Positions 42,923 to 51,697 of a stretch of DNA of 64,000 bases are shown here, piece after piece. The stretch's first letter is position 1, and each line of letters opens with the position of its first letter. The notes under the pieces are model-generated. The model had not been told where the DNA came from. It did no database searches and saw nothing but the letters and a program-made list of their open reading frames with translations. This DNA is from Frankia sp. R82 (lineage in GTDB: Bacteria > Actinomycetota > Actinomycetes > Frankiales > Frankiaceae), in contig NZ_JAMQQG010000001.1 in assembly GCF_023716925.1 (NCBI RefSeq), positions 1 through 64,000 of the forward strand. The letters are read 5' to 3'. The translations under genes were made by a program, and so were the position numbers.

Positions 42923-43221
42923 TGTTTCTCCCTCGGACGGCTGCTCGGTCCACGCGGGTGATCGGGCGTATGTTGACGCGCGACGGGTCGCCGGAAGCGC
43001 GGCCCGCTTCGGCGTCAGACCGCTCCGGTCACGGCGAGGTGAATCCACCGGCCGGCCTCTGTTGAGAGACAGTAGGGTGGCGATGTTTCTGTCGAATGAC
43101 ACGACAGATATATCCGTGGGCTACCGACCGAAGCACCGTTGCTCCGTGCTGTGCTGATCGGTGCTCCGTCTGATCGGCGCTCCGTCCGGTCAGGACAGCA
43201 GCCGGTCAGGACAGCAGCCGG
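42923..43221. promoter_or_regulatory. NCS1 operon promoter region with inverted repeat and tandem repeats
   Basis: TCTGTCG (43088-43094), 7-base spacer, CGACAGA (43102-43108) is a perfect inverted repeat and a good candidate operator for the adjacent GntR protein. Nearer the regulator gene, GGTCAGGACAGCAGCC is repeated twice in tandem, with further part copies, across about 43189-43222. Confidence 0.5.
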
Positions 43222-43911
43222 TCAGGGGGTGGGTCCACCGGGAAGGGAGGCCTGCAGACGGGCGTGGTGCAGGCGGGAGATCTCCAGCAGGGCGTGTGCA
43301 TCGCGGGCCTGGAAGGCGGCGAGCATCCGCTCGTGGTCGTCGTTGAGCGCGGTGACGACCTCCCGCGGCGCGTGGTCCATCGGCCGCGCGGGCTCTGTCA
43401 TGTTCCAGGCCGATTCGTACATGCGCGCCAGGCGTGGCATGCCGCCGGCGTTGACGAGCGCTAGGTGAAACCGTCGACTCTGGCGATGGTGCCCGCGGGA
43501 GTCGCCGGCCTCGATCGCCGCCGCGGTGGCGACGTGCGCTGCCAGCACCCGTTCGTCGTCCGCGGTCGTGGCCCGGAGTACGGCCGCCGCCAGGGCCGAG
43601 GCCTCCAGCGCCTCCCGCACCAGGTAGAACTCGCGCAGCTCGGCGGGGGTCGGCGCCGCCACCGTGTAGCCGGCGCGAGCCCGGTGCTCGACGAGCCCCT
43701 CACCGACCAGGCTCATCAGCGCCTCCCGGACCGGAATCCGGCTGACCTGGTAGTGCGCGGCGACCTCGTCGACCGGGATGGGCAGGCCCGGACCGGCCGC
43801 GCCGTCGAGGATGACCCGCTTGAGCTCGCCGAGGATGGCCTCGCGCGCCGATCCGTCCCAGCTGGTGGACAGGGTTGCGACCCAGGTCGCCGGTGGCCGG
43901 GGGACTCGCAT
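43222..43911 (-). CDS. GntR-family transcriptional regulator, FadR/FCD type
   Basis: A 229-residue regulator. A winged helix-turn-helix comes first (ILDGAAGPGLPIPVDEVAAHYQVSRIPVREALMSLVGEGLVEH), then an FCD all-helical effector domain (LREFYLVREALEASALAAAVLRA, HLALVNAGGMPRLARMYES, DHERMLAAFQARDAHALL) whose D/H residues bind metal and ligand. The ATG at 43911 follows GAGGGTG; the frame continues to 44097 without support. It lies upstream of the NCS1 permease gene on the same strand and probably controls it, sensing a hydantoin-type effector. Confidence 0.92.
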   Translation of the reverse strand: MRVPRPPATWVATLSTSWDGSAREAILGELKRVILDGAAGPGLPIPVDEVAAHYQVSRIPVREALMSLVGEGLVEHRARAGYTVAAPTPAELREFYLVREALEASALAAAVLRATTADDERVLAAHVATAAAIEAGDSRGHHRQSRRFHLALVNAGGMPRLARMYESAWNMTEPARPMDHAPREVVTALNDDHERMLAAFQARDAHALLEISRLHHARLQASLPGGPTP

Positions 43912-44223
43912 CGCACCCTCCGTGGACGGGTCCGGCGAGGCGGGCTGCGGGCCGGATCTGCAGCGGACGTCCGGGACTGTAGCCCTGCACTGTTTCGTCC
44001 GATCCGCCGCCAGATCACGTTTGCGGACCAGGCCGCCCACGCCCCGCACGGGCCATACCGGACCAGATGCGCGGTCATGACTGTGAGCCGGACACAATGG
44101 TCGTCAACGGCAGCCCACCGTCGCAGCGCCAAACCACCGACCCGCCGTCCCTCGGAACTTCCGAACCACCGAACTCCTGAACCACAGAACTTCCGAACCG
44201 CCGGAGAGAGGAGATGGCCGCCT
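43912..44223. promoter_or_regulatory. Divergent region before the kinase gene
   Basis: Holds the promoters of the GntR gene (minus) and the kinase gene (plus). GAACTTCCGAACC occurs at 44155-44167 and 44187-44199, with near copies between, forming a short direct-repeat array just before the kinase ribosome site AGGAG. Confidence 0.5.
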
Positions 44224-45924
44224 GTGCCGGTCTCACCCCTGCGGCCCACCGATCCGGCGCAGATCGGTGGTTATCCGGTCGCCGCCCGGCTCGGCTCGGG
44301 CGGAATGGGCGTGGTCTACCTGGCCACCGATCCTGCCGGCCGGCCCCTTGCCATCAAACAGATCGCCACCCGGCTGGCCGCTGACCCGGACTTCCGGCTG
44401 CGTTTCCGCCGTGAGGTGAGGGCCGCCCGAGCGGTCGGCGGGACGTGCGCGGTGCGGGTCGTGGCCGCGGATCCGGACGCCGAGCGCCCATGGCTGGCCA
44501 CCGAGTACGTCGCCGGCTCCAGCCTGACCGAGGTGGTGGAGGCGGAGGGTGCCCTGGTCGGGGACGTCCTGGACAGCCTCGCGGTGGGTCTCGCGGAAGC
44601 GCTGTATGCCATGCACGGCGTCGGGGTGGTGCACCGGGATCTCAAACCGTCGAACGTCATTCTGACCGCAGACGGACCCAGGGTGATTGATTTCGGGGTG
44701 TCCTGGTATGCCGAGTCGACGCCGCTGACCGGCCCGGGCTCGTTGTTGGGAAGTCCGGGTTATATGGCGCCCGAACAGGTCGCCGCCGGCGAGACCGGGC
44801 CGTACACCGATGTGTACTCGTGGGCGCTGACCCTCGCCTTCGCCGCGACCGGGCGCCCCCCGTACGGCCTGGGTCGGCCGGAGGTACTGCTCTACCGGGT
44901 GATCGGGGAACGCCCCGACCTGACCGGCGTGCCCGACCGTCTGCTGCCCGTCCTGCAGGCCGCCCTGCGCCCCGACCCGGGCAGCCGGCCGAGCACAACG
45001 GACCTGCTGCATCAGCTCCTGCCCGGCGAGGCGGCCGACCCGGCCGAGGCCACGCAACGCCTGTTGGACGAGCGGTGGCAGCTGCCCGGCCTCCCCCGCA
45101 CCGTCACCGACCTCGGCTCCCTGCCCGTGGTTGCGCCTTCGACGTCCGCCGTGGCGCCTGTTTCCGCGCCGGCCGCGGCATCACCCGCTCCGGCCGCGCC
45201 CAGCCGCGCCACAGCACCTGGACGTGGCGCCGCACCGGCAGCGCCGGGGCATGGTGGCGCGTCGACGTCCACGTCGGCAGGAAAGCCGGGGGCGACACAG
45301 CGGCGGCGGCCGGGTTGGCTGTCGGGCCCGTGGATCCCGGCCGCCGTCGCGATCGCGGGCGCGCTCACCATCGCGATCGTCGCGACCCTGCTCACGCGCG
45401 GCGGATCGGTGAAGTCGACCGGCCTGGCTCCCGCCGGTACCGGCGGCGCACTGACCGGCTCCACACCGATACCGGTGTCGACAGCGCCGCTACCCACCAG
45501 CACTGCCTTTCCCGTTCCGGTGCCGTCTGCGCCGTCAACCGCTGGCGGTGCCACACCGGTGGCTCCGAATCCCGCGGCCACGCCGCCGATCGCACTGCCC
45601 GGCCTGTGGCGGGGTGGATACGTCTGTTCGCAGGGCCCGACCGGGCTATTGCTCAGTATTGTTCTGACCCCGAGCCAGGATCTGTGGGCACGGTTCGACT
45701 TCTACCCGCTACCGTCGAACCCCGGGGTGCCGCGCGGTTCTTATCTGATGCGGATCATCTACGCCGACGGGGTGCTGAACTTCACCGGCGTGCGCTGGAT
45801 CGAGCAGCCACCCGGCTACAACATGGCCAACCTCACCGCACGTCCCCTGGCCGGCACACCGGATGAGCTGACCGGCCGGGTCCGCCTGAACGGCTGCACG
45901 ACCTTCGCCGTCCACCGGCAGTAG
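44224..45924 (+). CDS. Membrane-anchored Ser/Thr protein kinase (PknB-type)
   Basis: A 566-residue Hanks-type kinase. The Gly-rich loop GSGGMG spans residues 24-29, catalytic lysine K45, HRDLKPSN at 137-144 with proton acceptor D139, DFG in VIDFGVSWY, and the activation segment ends GYMAPEQ. A Pro/Ala/Ser-rich juxtamembrane linker follows, then one membrane segment near residues 373-395 (AAVAIAGALTIAIVATLL). The outer part is a Thr/Pro linker and a beta-rich domain with two cysteines (GGYVCSQGP and RLNGCTTF) that may form a disulfide. GTG 44224 has AGGAG 11 bases upstream; the ATG at 44213 is out of frame. Confidence 0.93.
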   Translation: MPVSPLRPTDPAQIGGYPVAARLGSGGMGVVYLATDPAGRPLAIKQIATRLAADPDFRLRFRREVRAARAVGGTCAVRVVAADPDAERPWLATEYVAGSSLTEVVEAEGALVGDVLDSLAVGLAEALYAMHGVGVVHRDLKPSNVILTADGPRVIDFGVSWYAESTPLTGPGSLLGSPGYMAPEQVAAGETGPYTDVYSWALTLAFAATGRPPYGLGRPEVLLYRVIGERPDLTGVPDRLLPVLQAALRPDPGSRPSTTDLLHQLLPGEAADPAEATQRLLDERWQLPGLPRTVTDLGSLPVVAPSTSAVAPVSAPAAASPAPAAPSRATAPGRGAAPAAPGHGGASTSTSAGKPGATQRRRPGWLSGPWIPAAVAIAGALTIAIVATLLTRGGSVKSTGLAPAGTGGALTGSTPIPVSTAPLPTSTAFPVPVPSAPSTAGGATPVAPNPAATPPIALPGLWRGGYVCSQGPTGLLLSIVLTPSQDLWARFDFYPLPSNPGVPRGSYLMRIIYADGVLNFTGVRWIEQPPGYNMANLTARPLAGTPDELTGRVRLNGCTTFAVHRQ

Positions 45925-46169
45925 TCAGCCACGCGCCGCCGGGAGAACCCGCCACATCGGCCGGAGCATATCCACGCGAACCAGATCACGCCGACGAAAG
46001 CCGGCAGATGATCTAGGCCGGGCATATGGTCGCAGGTGGGGCACGGGGATCGACGAGGCAACCCGGCGACGCACGGCGATCCGGTGGACGGTGAACCCGC
46101 GCGACGCGGGGCGGGTCGCGCCGCGACCCGGACGCCCAGGCACAGCGGTCGACGGGCAGGAACGGACAG

Positions 46170-46787
46170 GTGCGGACACGGCAGGCGTCCCCAGCGGACT
46201 GGGATGCGATCTGGCCTGTCTGGCATGCCGTCGTCGTCGAGGGTGAGACCTGTGCGTGGCCGCCGGACACCGACGAGCAGACCGCCCGCGGAGCGTGGAT
46301 GCTGCCGCCGCCGGCCGACGTCCTGGTGATGGAGCAGGAGGACGCCGACGGCCGGGTCGCCGTGGTGGCCACCGCCCTGCTCATGCCCAGCCTGCCCGGG
46401 CTCGGTGACCATGTCGCCCAGGCCACCCTGCTGGTCGACCCGAAGTGGATCGACCACGGCGGTCCGCCGCAGCGCGCCCGGGTGCTCGGCACCGGTCGCG
46501 GTCGCCCCAACGTGGGTGGCGGGACCGGCGGAGTCGGCGGCAACGGCGGGCACTGGGAGAGCGCGAGCCGCCTGGCCGCCGAGCAGATGATCGAGTACGC
46601 AACCGACCGTGGTTACCGGGCAATGCAGCTCAACGCCGTCATCTCGGTGAATCCCAAGCTTGTCGCCCTGTGGCGTTCGCTCGCATTTCGCCTGGTCGGC
46701 ACCCTGCCTGCCGCCTACCGTCACCCCTGGCTCGGCGACGTCGACCTCTACGTCATGTACCGTTTCCTGCCCACCGGGGAACACTGA
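46170..46787 (+). CDS. GNAT-family N-acetyltransferase
   Basis: A 205-residue GNAT-fold protein. The acetyl-CoA region is not the plain RxxGxG/A loop: the usual position carries a Gly/Arg-rich insertion (GRGRPNVGGGTGGVGGNGG, about residues 110-130) before SASRLAAEQMIEYATDRGYRAMQLNAV. The end (SVNPKLVALWRSLAFRLVGTLPAAYRHP) is characteristic of GNAT proteins. GTG 46170 has AGGA eight bases upstream. The acceptor is unknown. The insertion may be a disordered loop produced by repeat expansion. Confidence 0.85.
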   Translation: MRTRQASPADWDAIWPVWHAVVVEGETCAWPPDTDEQTARGAWMLPPPADVLVMEQEDADGRVAVVATALLMPSLPGLGDHVAQATLLVDPKWIDHGGPPQRARVLGTGRGRPNVGGGTGGVGGNGGHWESASRLAAEQMIEYATDRGYRAMQLNAVISVNPKLVALWRSLAFRLVGTLPAAYRHPWLGDVDLYVMYRFLPTGEH

Positions 46788-47244
46788 GCAGCTATCCCGG
46801 CAGAACAGCGATCGAAGCTGCGACAGCGGTTTGGGCAGTGGGCGGTGGGCAGTAGGCAGATTTTTGCTCCCGGAAAGAGGCGTCAGTTCGTCGCACGCCG
46901 AACACAATCAATGCACAATGAGACGGTGAGATCTCTCTCCCGGCCGTTGCCCGGTCTATGCCGCGATCCTGTCCAGCCGGGTTGCCGAGGTAACTCCTGG
47001 CTGGTGTCCGTCGGTCGGGAAATCAGGCCACGCCATCCCACCGGTCGGTCCGACATGAACACGAGGATGCGCACCGGGGCGCACCGCTCCGAGCCCAACC
47101 GTGGCCTGCTCGGTCACGAATGGCCGCCCGGGGGCGGAACCGCTGGCGCCCGGACCGGGCCGGGACGGGCGGCTGGCCGTCCCGGGTGTGCACCCACCGG
47201 CAGCCGAATCCCGTACGGCCAGCGCATTCAGGGGCAGAGCGACG
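46788..47244. other. 457-base stretch without a convincing gene
   Basis: Contains a run of GGGCAGT/GGGCGGT units near 46833-46858 and a slightly AT-richer patch after it. Open frames here have no ribosome site and no recognisable sequence. It probably holds the promoter of the GNAT/SCO2525 group. Confidence 0.5.
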
Positions 47245-47823
47245 ATGGCGAAGGGGGTCGCGGTGGAGTCGCGGATGGAAGTACGCAGGGTCTTGGCACA
47301 GGATCTCGGGTCGTTGCACGACCTCGACCGAGAGGTCTTCGGAACGCTGGCATATCCATATTTTGCGCTTCGTCAGATCTTCGACGTGCATGCCGACGAG
47401 ATCCTGGTTGCGCAGATCAACGGCCGGATGTGCGGGTACTCCCTGACCATGACCGCCAGATCGTCGGACGCGAGCTGGTTCCAGGGCCTGGGTGTTGTCA
47501 CGCCGATGCGGGGTCGGGGTATCGGCCGGCGGCTCGCCCGGGCCGCACTCGTCCTGCTGCACCAGCGTGGCAGCACCCAGGTGCGGCTCGCCGTGCGTTC
47601 GGACGACGTAGTCGCGAAAGCACTCTACGAGAGTCTTGGTTTTCAACCCGAAGCGGAGGAGGCGGACTACTACGGGGTGGGCGAGAACAGAACACTCATG
47701 TTCTGTACGCTGACTTCGGCACTGGTCGACCCATGGTCGACCGGGGGACTCCCCGCCTCCACCAGGCTCGTACGCCACAGCTCCGAGCCGGAGCGGGCAT
47801 CAGGGTCCTCGCTACGGGGCTGA
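47245..47823 (+). CDS. GNAT-family N-acetyltransferase, RimI-like
   Basis: A 192-residue acetyltransferase. GLGVVTPMRGRGIGRRLARAAL is the acetyl-CoA-binding R/QxxGxG/A motif and RSDDVVAKALYESLGFQPE is the usual final block. ATG 47245 follows AGGGG. It lies 73 bases before the SCO2525-type methyltransferase gene on the same strand and could be part of that cassette. The acceptor is unknown. Confidence 0.85.
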   Translation: MAKGVAVESRMEVRRVLAQDLGSLHDLDREVFGTLAYPYFALRQIFDVHADEILVAQINGRMCGYSLTMTARSSDASWFQGLGVVTPMRGRGIGRRLARAALVLLHQRGSTQVRLAVRSDDVVAKALYESLGFQPEAEEADYYGVGENRTLMFCTLTSALVDPWSTGGLPASTRLVRHSSEPERASGSSLRG

Positions 47824-47896
47824 GGTCAATGCCGTCGGCAGCATTGACGTTTCCTCCCGTCCCGACCCTCGGCAGCCGGCCTCGGAGGTACGCCGC

Positions 47897-48679
47897 ATGA
47901 CCGTGCACAGCAATCCGTCACACGCGACCACGCAAGACTCCGAGCTGACAGCCAACTCCGACGCACCGTGGGACGAGTTCGACCCCACCGCCTACTTCGC
48001 CCACAACTATCTGCATCTGCGTGCCGATGACACGGAAATTCTGCGCCTCACCCGGGACCACTTCGTGCGGGCGGAACTGCCTGGTGGCCTGCACGGGGTC
48101 GACGTCGGCACCGGATCCAACCTGTATCCGGCACTGGCCATCCTGCCGTGGTGCAGAAAGATCACAATGGTGGAACGCGCGACACACAACGTCGCCTGGC
48201 TGGAGCGGGAGTTGGCCCACGGTTATTCCACCGACTGGGATCAGTTCTGGTCGGTTCTAGCCCAACGGGACTGCTACCGCGACGTCGCCGACCCGCGTGC
48301 GCAGCTCTCCGCGGCGGCGCACGTCCAGCAGGGCAGCGTCTTCGACCTGCCTCGCCAGGAGTGGGACATCGGGACGATGTTCTTCGTTGCCTGCTCCATA
48401 TCCAATGTGATCGACGAGTTCGAGCAGGCGGTGGACAGCTTCCTGCAGGCGTTGCGGCCGGGCGCGCCGTTCGCCATGGCCTACATGGAGAACTCGAAGG
48501 GCTACGAGGTGAGTAGCCAGGAGTTCCCTGCCGTCGAGGTCGGCGTCCAGGATGTGCGCAGGTGTGTGGAGGCCGCGGCATCGGACGTGCAGATCCACCG
48601 GATTCCCAGCGACTCGCTACGAGTGGGGTATACCGGGATGCTGGTCGCCCTCGGCCGCGCCCGACCGACACATACCTGA
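47897..48679 (+). CDS. SCO2525-family SAM-dependent methyltransferase
   Basis: A 260-residue class I methyltransferase resembling the NNMT/PNMT small-molecule group. GVDVGTGSNLYPAL is motif I, and CSISNVIDEFEQAVDSFLQALRPGAPFAMAYMENSKGYEV is characteristic of this actinobacterial family. ATG 47897 follows GGAGGT by eight bases. It heads the conserved SCO2525-to-SCO2521 gene order. Substrate unknown. Confidence 0.8.
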   Translation: MTVHSNPSHATTQDSELTANSDAPWDEFDPTAYFAHNYLHLRADDTEILRLTRDHFVRAELPGGLHGVDVGTGSNLYPALAILPWCRKITMVERATHNVAWLERELAHGYSTDWDQFWSVLAQRDCYRDVADPRAQLSAAAHVQQGSVFDLPRQEWDIGTMFFVACSISNVIDEFEQAVDSFLQALRPGAPFAMAYMENSKGYEVSSQEFPAVEVGVQDVRRCVEAAASDVQIHRIPSDSLRVGYTGMLVALGRARPTHT

Positions 48680-48836
48680 TCGGCGCACATCACCCCGAGA
48701 ATCGGAGAACCGGGTTGAGAATGAATGTTCTACCGTCGGCGCCCGATGCCGGCGGCCGCGGTCCGGCGGTAGCGGTGACGCCGGTTACAGTGGCGAGGGC
48801 GACCGCGACGAAAACAGCGGAAAAGGCGGCCGGGCG

Positions 48837-50702
48837 ATGAGGATCCAGCCGCGACAGTTGATGCTCGAGCTTTGGCAGGCCGCGTCCGCGTACTCCCATC
48901 AGAAGGGCGAGTGGCAGTTCGGCGGTCGCGCCCAACCCAACTCGACCGCCGACGCCGAGCAGCTGCTCTGCCTGATGTATCCAGCGACCGCCGAGGCATC
49001 TTATTTTCGGCTGGAGCAGCCCGACCGGACCGGGAAGGACGTTGCCCAGGCCCTCCAGGCGCTGGGCGAGCCCATCGAGATACCACAGGTCCTGCTGCGG
49101 GCGGTGAGCACCTTCATGCGGCGTTACAGCGACGAGGACGGCCTCCCCGTCTTTCACGGTGGCGCATACCTGCAAGCCACCCAGGCCGGCCACATACTCA
49201 GCCCGGAAGACCGCAGGATCGACATCGTCGACTCGATGTCGATGTCGATTACGCTCTGCCTGGCGACGTTGGGCTTCTTCAAGGAGTACCGGCGGACCGG
49301 GATCCGCCGGGCACAGCTGCTCAGGGACGTGGAGTGGCTGGAGAACGCGGCCAGCACCCGGCTGACTGCGGCAATGGTCGGCCTGCTCCGTAGTTTCACC
49401 GTTCACACGTTCTCGCCGACCTCTACCGCCGGCGCGGCGCTGCTGCGCACCGTCGATCAGGATGGATATTCCGAGGAGCAGCTCCTGGCCCGGCTACGCG
49501 CATCACTCAACAGCATTCGAGCCGACCTCCCGGAAGCCACCGACGGAACCACGGGCCTGGATGGCCTGGAGAACGAGAACCACCTGTTCGAATGCGGCTG
49601 GTCGTGGGGCGTGGTACACGGCGCGCCCGCGGTCGAGGCGGACCTGCCGGAGTCCGCCCAGAAGCCGGGGCGCGCCGTCGCCCGCCCGAACCTCTATTTC
49701 ACGTTGTCGGCTCTGGACGGCATAGCCGACCTCTCCTCGGAACGCACCCGGCGGCTGAACCTGCTGACGTCGACGCAGCAGTCGCTGTCCCGACGCCTGC
49801 AGCTGCGTTGGGAGCTGGCGCAGCGGTACTGGTCGGCCATCGCCGACTTCGGTGATCGGCGCACGGCACTGGCCGACATTCCGTGGCAGCCGACGGACCG
49901 GGCTGGCGGCGAGAGCCCCGTGACCGATCACTACTACTCGCTTCAGGTGGCGGGCATGGTGATCGAGAACCTGCACCAACGGCGGCCCGCGGAGAACGAG
50001 CTGGCCAGCATTGCCCAGATCCTGGCGGAGCTGGCGATCCGGGCACGTGTCACCCGGCGGGCCAGCCAGCAGGAGACCGCCGTGGAGATGCACGTCCCAG
50101 GTCTGGAGATCCCCCTGGCCGAGGCCGACGGCAAGCCGGTCGTGCTGGCCTGGCGGGTCACCGACTTCGCCACGGCCCTGCTCAAACGGACCATGCGCCT
50201 TGTCCTGCTGGCTCGCAGTGCCGAACTGCGCCAGCAGCTGCTGGACCTGGCCGACGAGATCTGGGGGCATGTCGAACAGCGCATGATCCTCGATGGCCCG
50301 GGCGCCGGGCTGTGGGACGACCCACGGCGGCCTTTCCCAGGACTACCGGACGAGGCCGGCGAGCCATCCTGGTACTTCACTGAACGTGTGGTGGAATGCC
50401 TTGTGGCCGCGGTCAGCGTCATCGACATGTCACCGGTCACAAACGTCGCCGGAATCTCCGCGGCCCGCACGATGCTCAGCGAGGCTGACCATCTTTACCA
50501 TCGCGAGCTTCTCAACGGTGCGCTGAACGCAGGGGGCGCGATGCGGGCCGAACTTGAGGATGTCGCCATCCAGATCGACCGCGCCCGTGCCGCTGTGGAG
50601 CGGCGGCCGGGGACCGCCCAGGCGATCCTGCTGGAGGTACTGCGCAGGCTCAACAGCCTGGAGGCCGCCCGGCCGTCGATTGTTCTGGAGGGCAGGTTGT
50701 GA
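48837..50702 (+). CDS. SCO2524-family protein of unknown function
   Basis: A 621-residue, mostly helical cytoplasmic protein beginning MRIQPRQLMLELWQAASAYS. No catalytic motif, signal peptide or membrane segment is visible. It has several Arg/Glu-rich helices (RTRRLNLLTSTQQSLSRRL, RDVEWLENAASTRLT). Its place between the methyltransferase and variant P-loop genes matches SCO2524. The stop overlaps the SCO2523-type start by four bases (GTGA), so a complex with that ATPase is likely. Assignment is by context and overall form. Confidence 0.75.
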   Translation: MRIQPRQLMLELWQAASAYSHQKGEWQFGGRAQPNSTADAEQLLCLMYPATAEASYFRLEQPDRTGKDVAQALQALGEPIEIPQVLLRAVSTFMRRYSDEDGLPVFHGGAYLQATQAGHILSPEDRRIDIVDSMSMSITLCLATLGFFKEYRRTGIRRAQLLRDVEWLENAASTRLTAAMVGLLRSFTVHTFSPTSTAGAALLRTVDQDGYSEEQLLARLRASLNSIRADLPEATDGTTGLDGLENENHLFECGWSWGVVHGAPAVEADLPESAQKPGRAVARPNLYFTLSALDGIADLSSERTRRLNLLTSTQQSLSRRLQLRWELAQRYWSAIADFGDRRTALADIPWQPTDRAGGESPVTDHYYSLQVAGMVIENLHQRRPAENELASIAQILAELAIRARVTRRASQQETAVEMHVPGLEIPLAEADGKPVVLAWRVTDFATALLKRTMRLVLLARSAELRQQLLDLADEIWGHVEQRMILDGPGAGLWDDPRRPFPGLPDEAGEPSWYFTERVVECLVAAVSVIDMSPVTNVAGISAARTMLSEADHLYHRELLNGALNAGGAMRAELEDVAIQIDRARAAVERRPGTAQAILLEVLRRLNSLEAARPSIVLEGRL

Positions 50703-51616
50703 TCGTGCTGGCCACCTCCGACAAGGGTGGCACCGGGCGGTCGGTGACCACCACCAACGTGGCCTACCGGCGGGCGTTGCAGGGGGATGACGTCTGTTTC
50801 CTCGACTTCGATTTCGGATCTCCGACAGCCGGCGCCATCCTGGACGTGGAGTCGGTGAGCCGTGGAATCAAGATGGGTACCGGCCTGCACTCCTATCTGC
50901 ATGGTGAGACAGCGGAACCAGCCAGGATCGACGTGTGGCGGCACGCGGGCTGGTCGGGGCGGCGACGCCCGCTCGGCGCGGGCCGACTGGTGCTCCTGCC
51001 CGGCGACGAGGGCGGTGGTGAGTTCCCGGTCGACGCGGCGATGATCGAGCGGTGCCGGCAGCTTTTCCTGGGCCTGGCAGAGGAGTTCAGCATCATTCTC
51101 GTTGATCTGAGCGCCGGCCGCTCCTACGCGGCCGAGCTCGTACAGGAGGCCACCAGCAACCTCGGTTCCGGCGGCGAGGCCGTCCGCTGGCTGGTCTTCC
51201 ATCGCTGGACCCGTCAGCACATCCTGGCCGCGCACGGACTCGTGTTCGGTGAGCGCGGCATCGTGAACAACGGCGTACAACTCGGTATCGACCGAGAGGT
51301 AATGGAGGATTCCATCCGTTTTGTCCGGACGGCGGTTCAGGAACCGGATTCCGCACAGCTCAGCCTGCTTCGGCCGGCACAGGCGTCCTGGTTGCAGCGG
51401 TGCCACGAGGAGCTGCTTGAGCTCGCGGCCCGCCGGCGTCTCGGCCGGAGCATGATGATCGGCGCGATCCCGCTGGATCCCGTCCTGCAGTGGCGTGAGC
51501 AGATCATCCGGGACCTGGATGTCAGAAGCACTCAGATCGCGAACCCGGAAACCGTCGCCGCCTTCGAAGATCTTGCTAGCAAGCTCACGCAGCAAAACTA
51601 CTGGGCGGCAGTCTGA
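50699..51616 (+). CDS. SCO2523-family variant P-loop ATPase (MinD/ParA-like)
   Basis: A 305-residue SIMIBI-class protein. The deviant Walker A reads SDKGGTGRSV near residues 7-16: the signature lysine is present but arginine replaces the lysine before S/T. FLDFDFGSPTAG and IILVDLSAGRS are the switch and Walker B regions. Members of this class act in positioning or regulated assembly. The GTG start overlaps the SCO2524-type stop. The same K-to-R change is present in the large FxsT-type protein of this window. Confidence 0.82.
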   Translation: MIVLATSDKGGTGRSVTTTNVAYRRALQGDDVCFLDFDFGSPTAGAILDVESVSRGIKMGTGLHSYLHGETAEPARIDVWRHAGWSGRRRPLGAGRLVLLPGDEGGGEFPVDAAMIERCRQLFLGLAEEFSIILVDLSAGRSYAAELVQEATSNLGSGGEAVRWLVFHRWTRQHILAAHGLVFGERGIVNNGVQLGIDREVMEDSIRFVRTAVQEPDSAQLSLLRPAQASWLQRCHEELLELAARRRLGRSMMIGAIPLDPVLQWREQIIRDLDVRSTQIANPETVAAFEDLASKLTQQNYWAAV

Positions 51617-51697
51617 AGAATCCGGCAGAAATATGGCAACAGCAGGCCGCGGAACGGTCACTATTACAGTGAAACCGTAGTCCGTGGGGAGATGCCA
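51617..51697. promoter_or_regulatory. 81-base gap with an interrupted palindrome
   Basis: ACGGT-CACT-ATTAC-AGTG-AA-ACCGT spans 51654-51678 and can fold as a two-part hairpin. It could end transcription of the first three genes or be an operator for the inserted gene. Confidence 0.4.
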
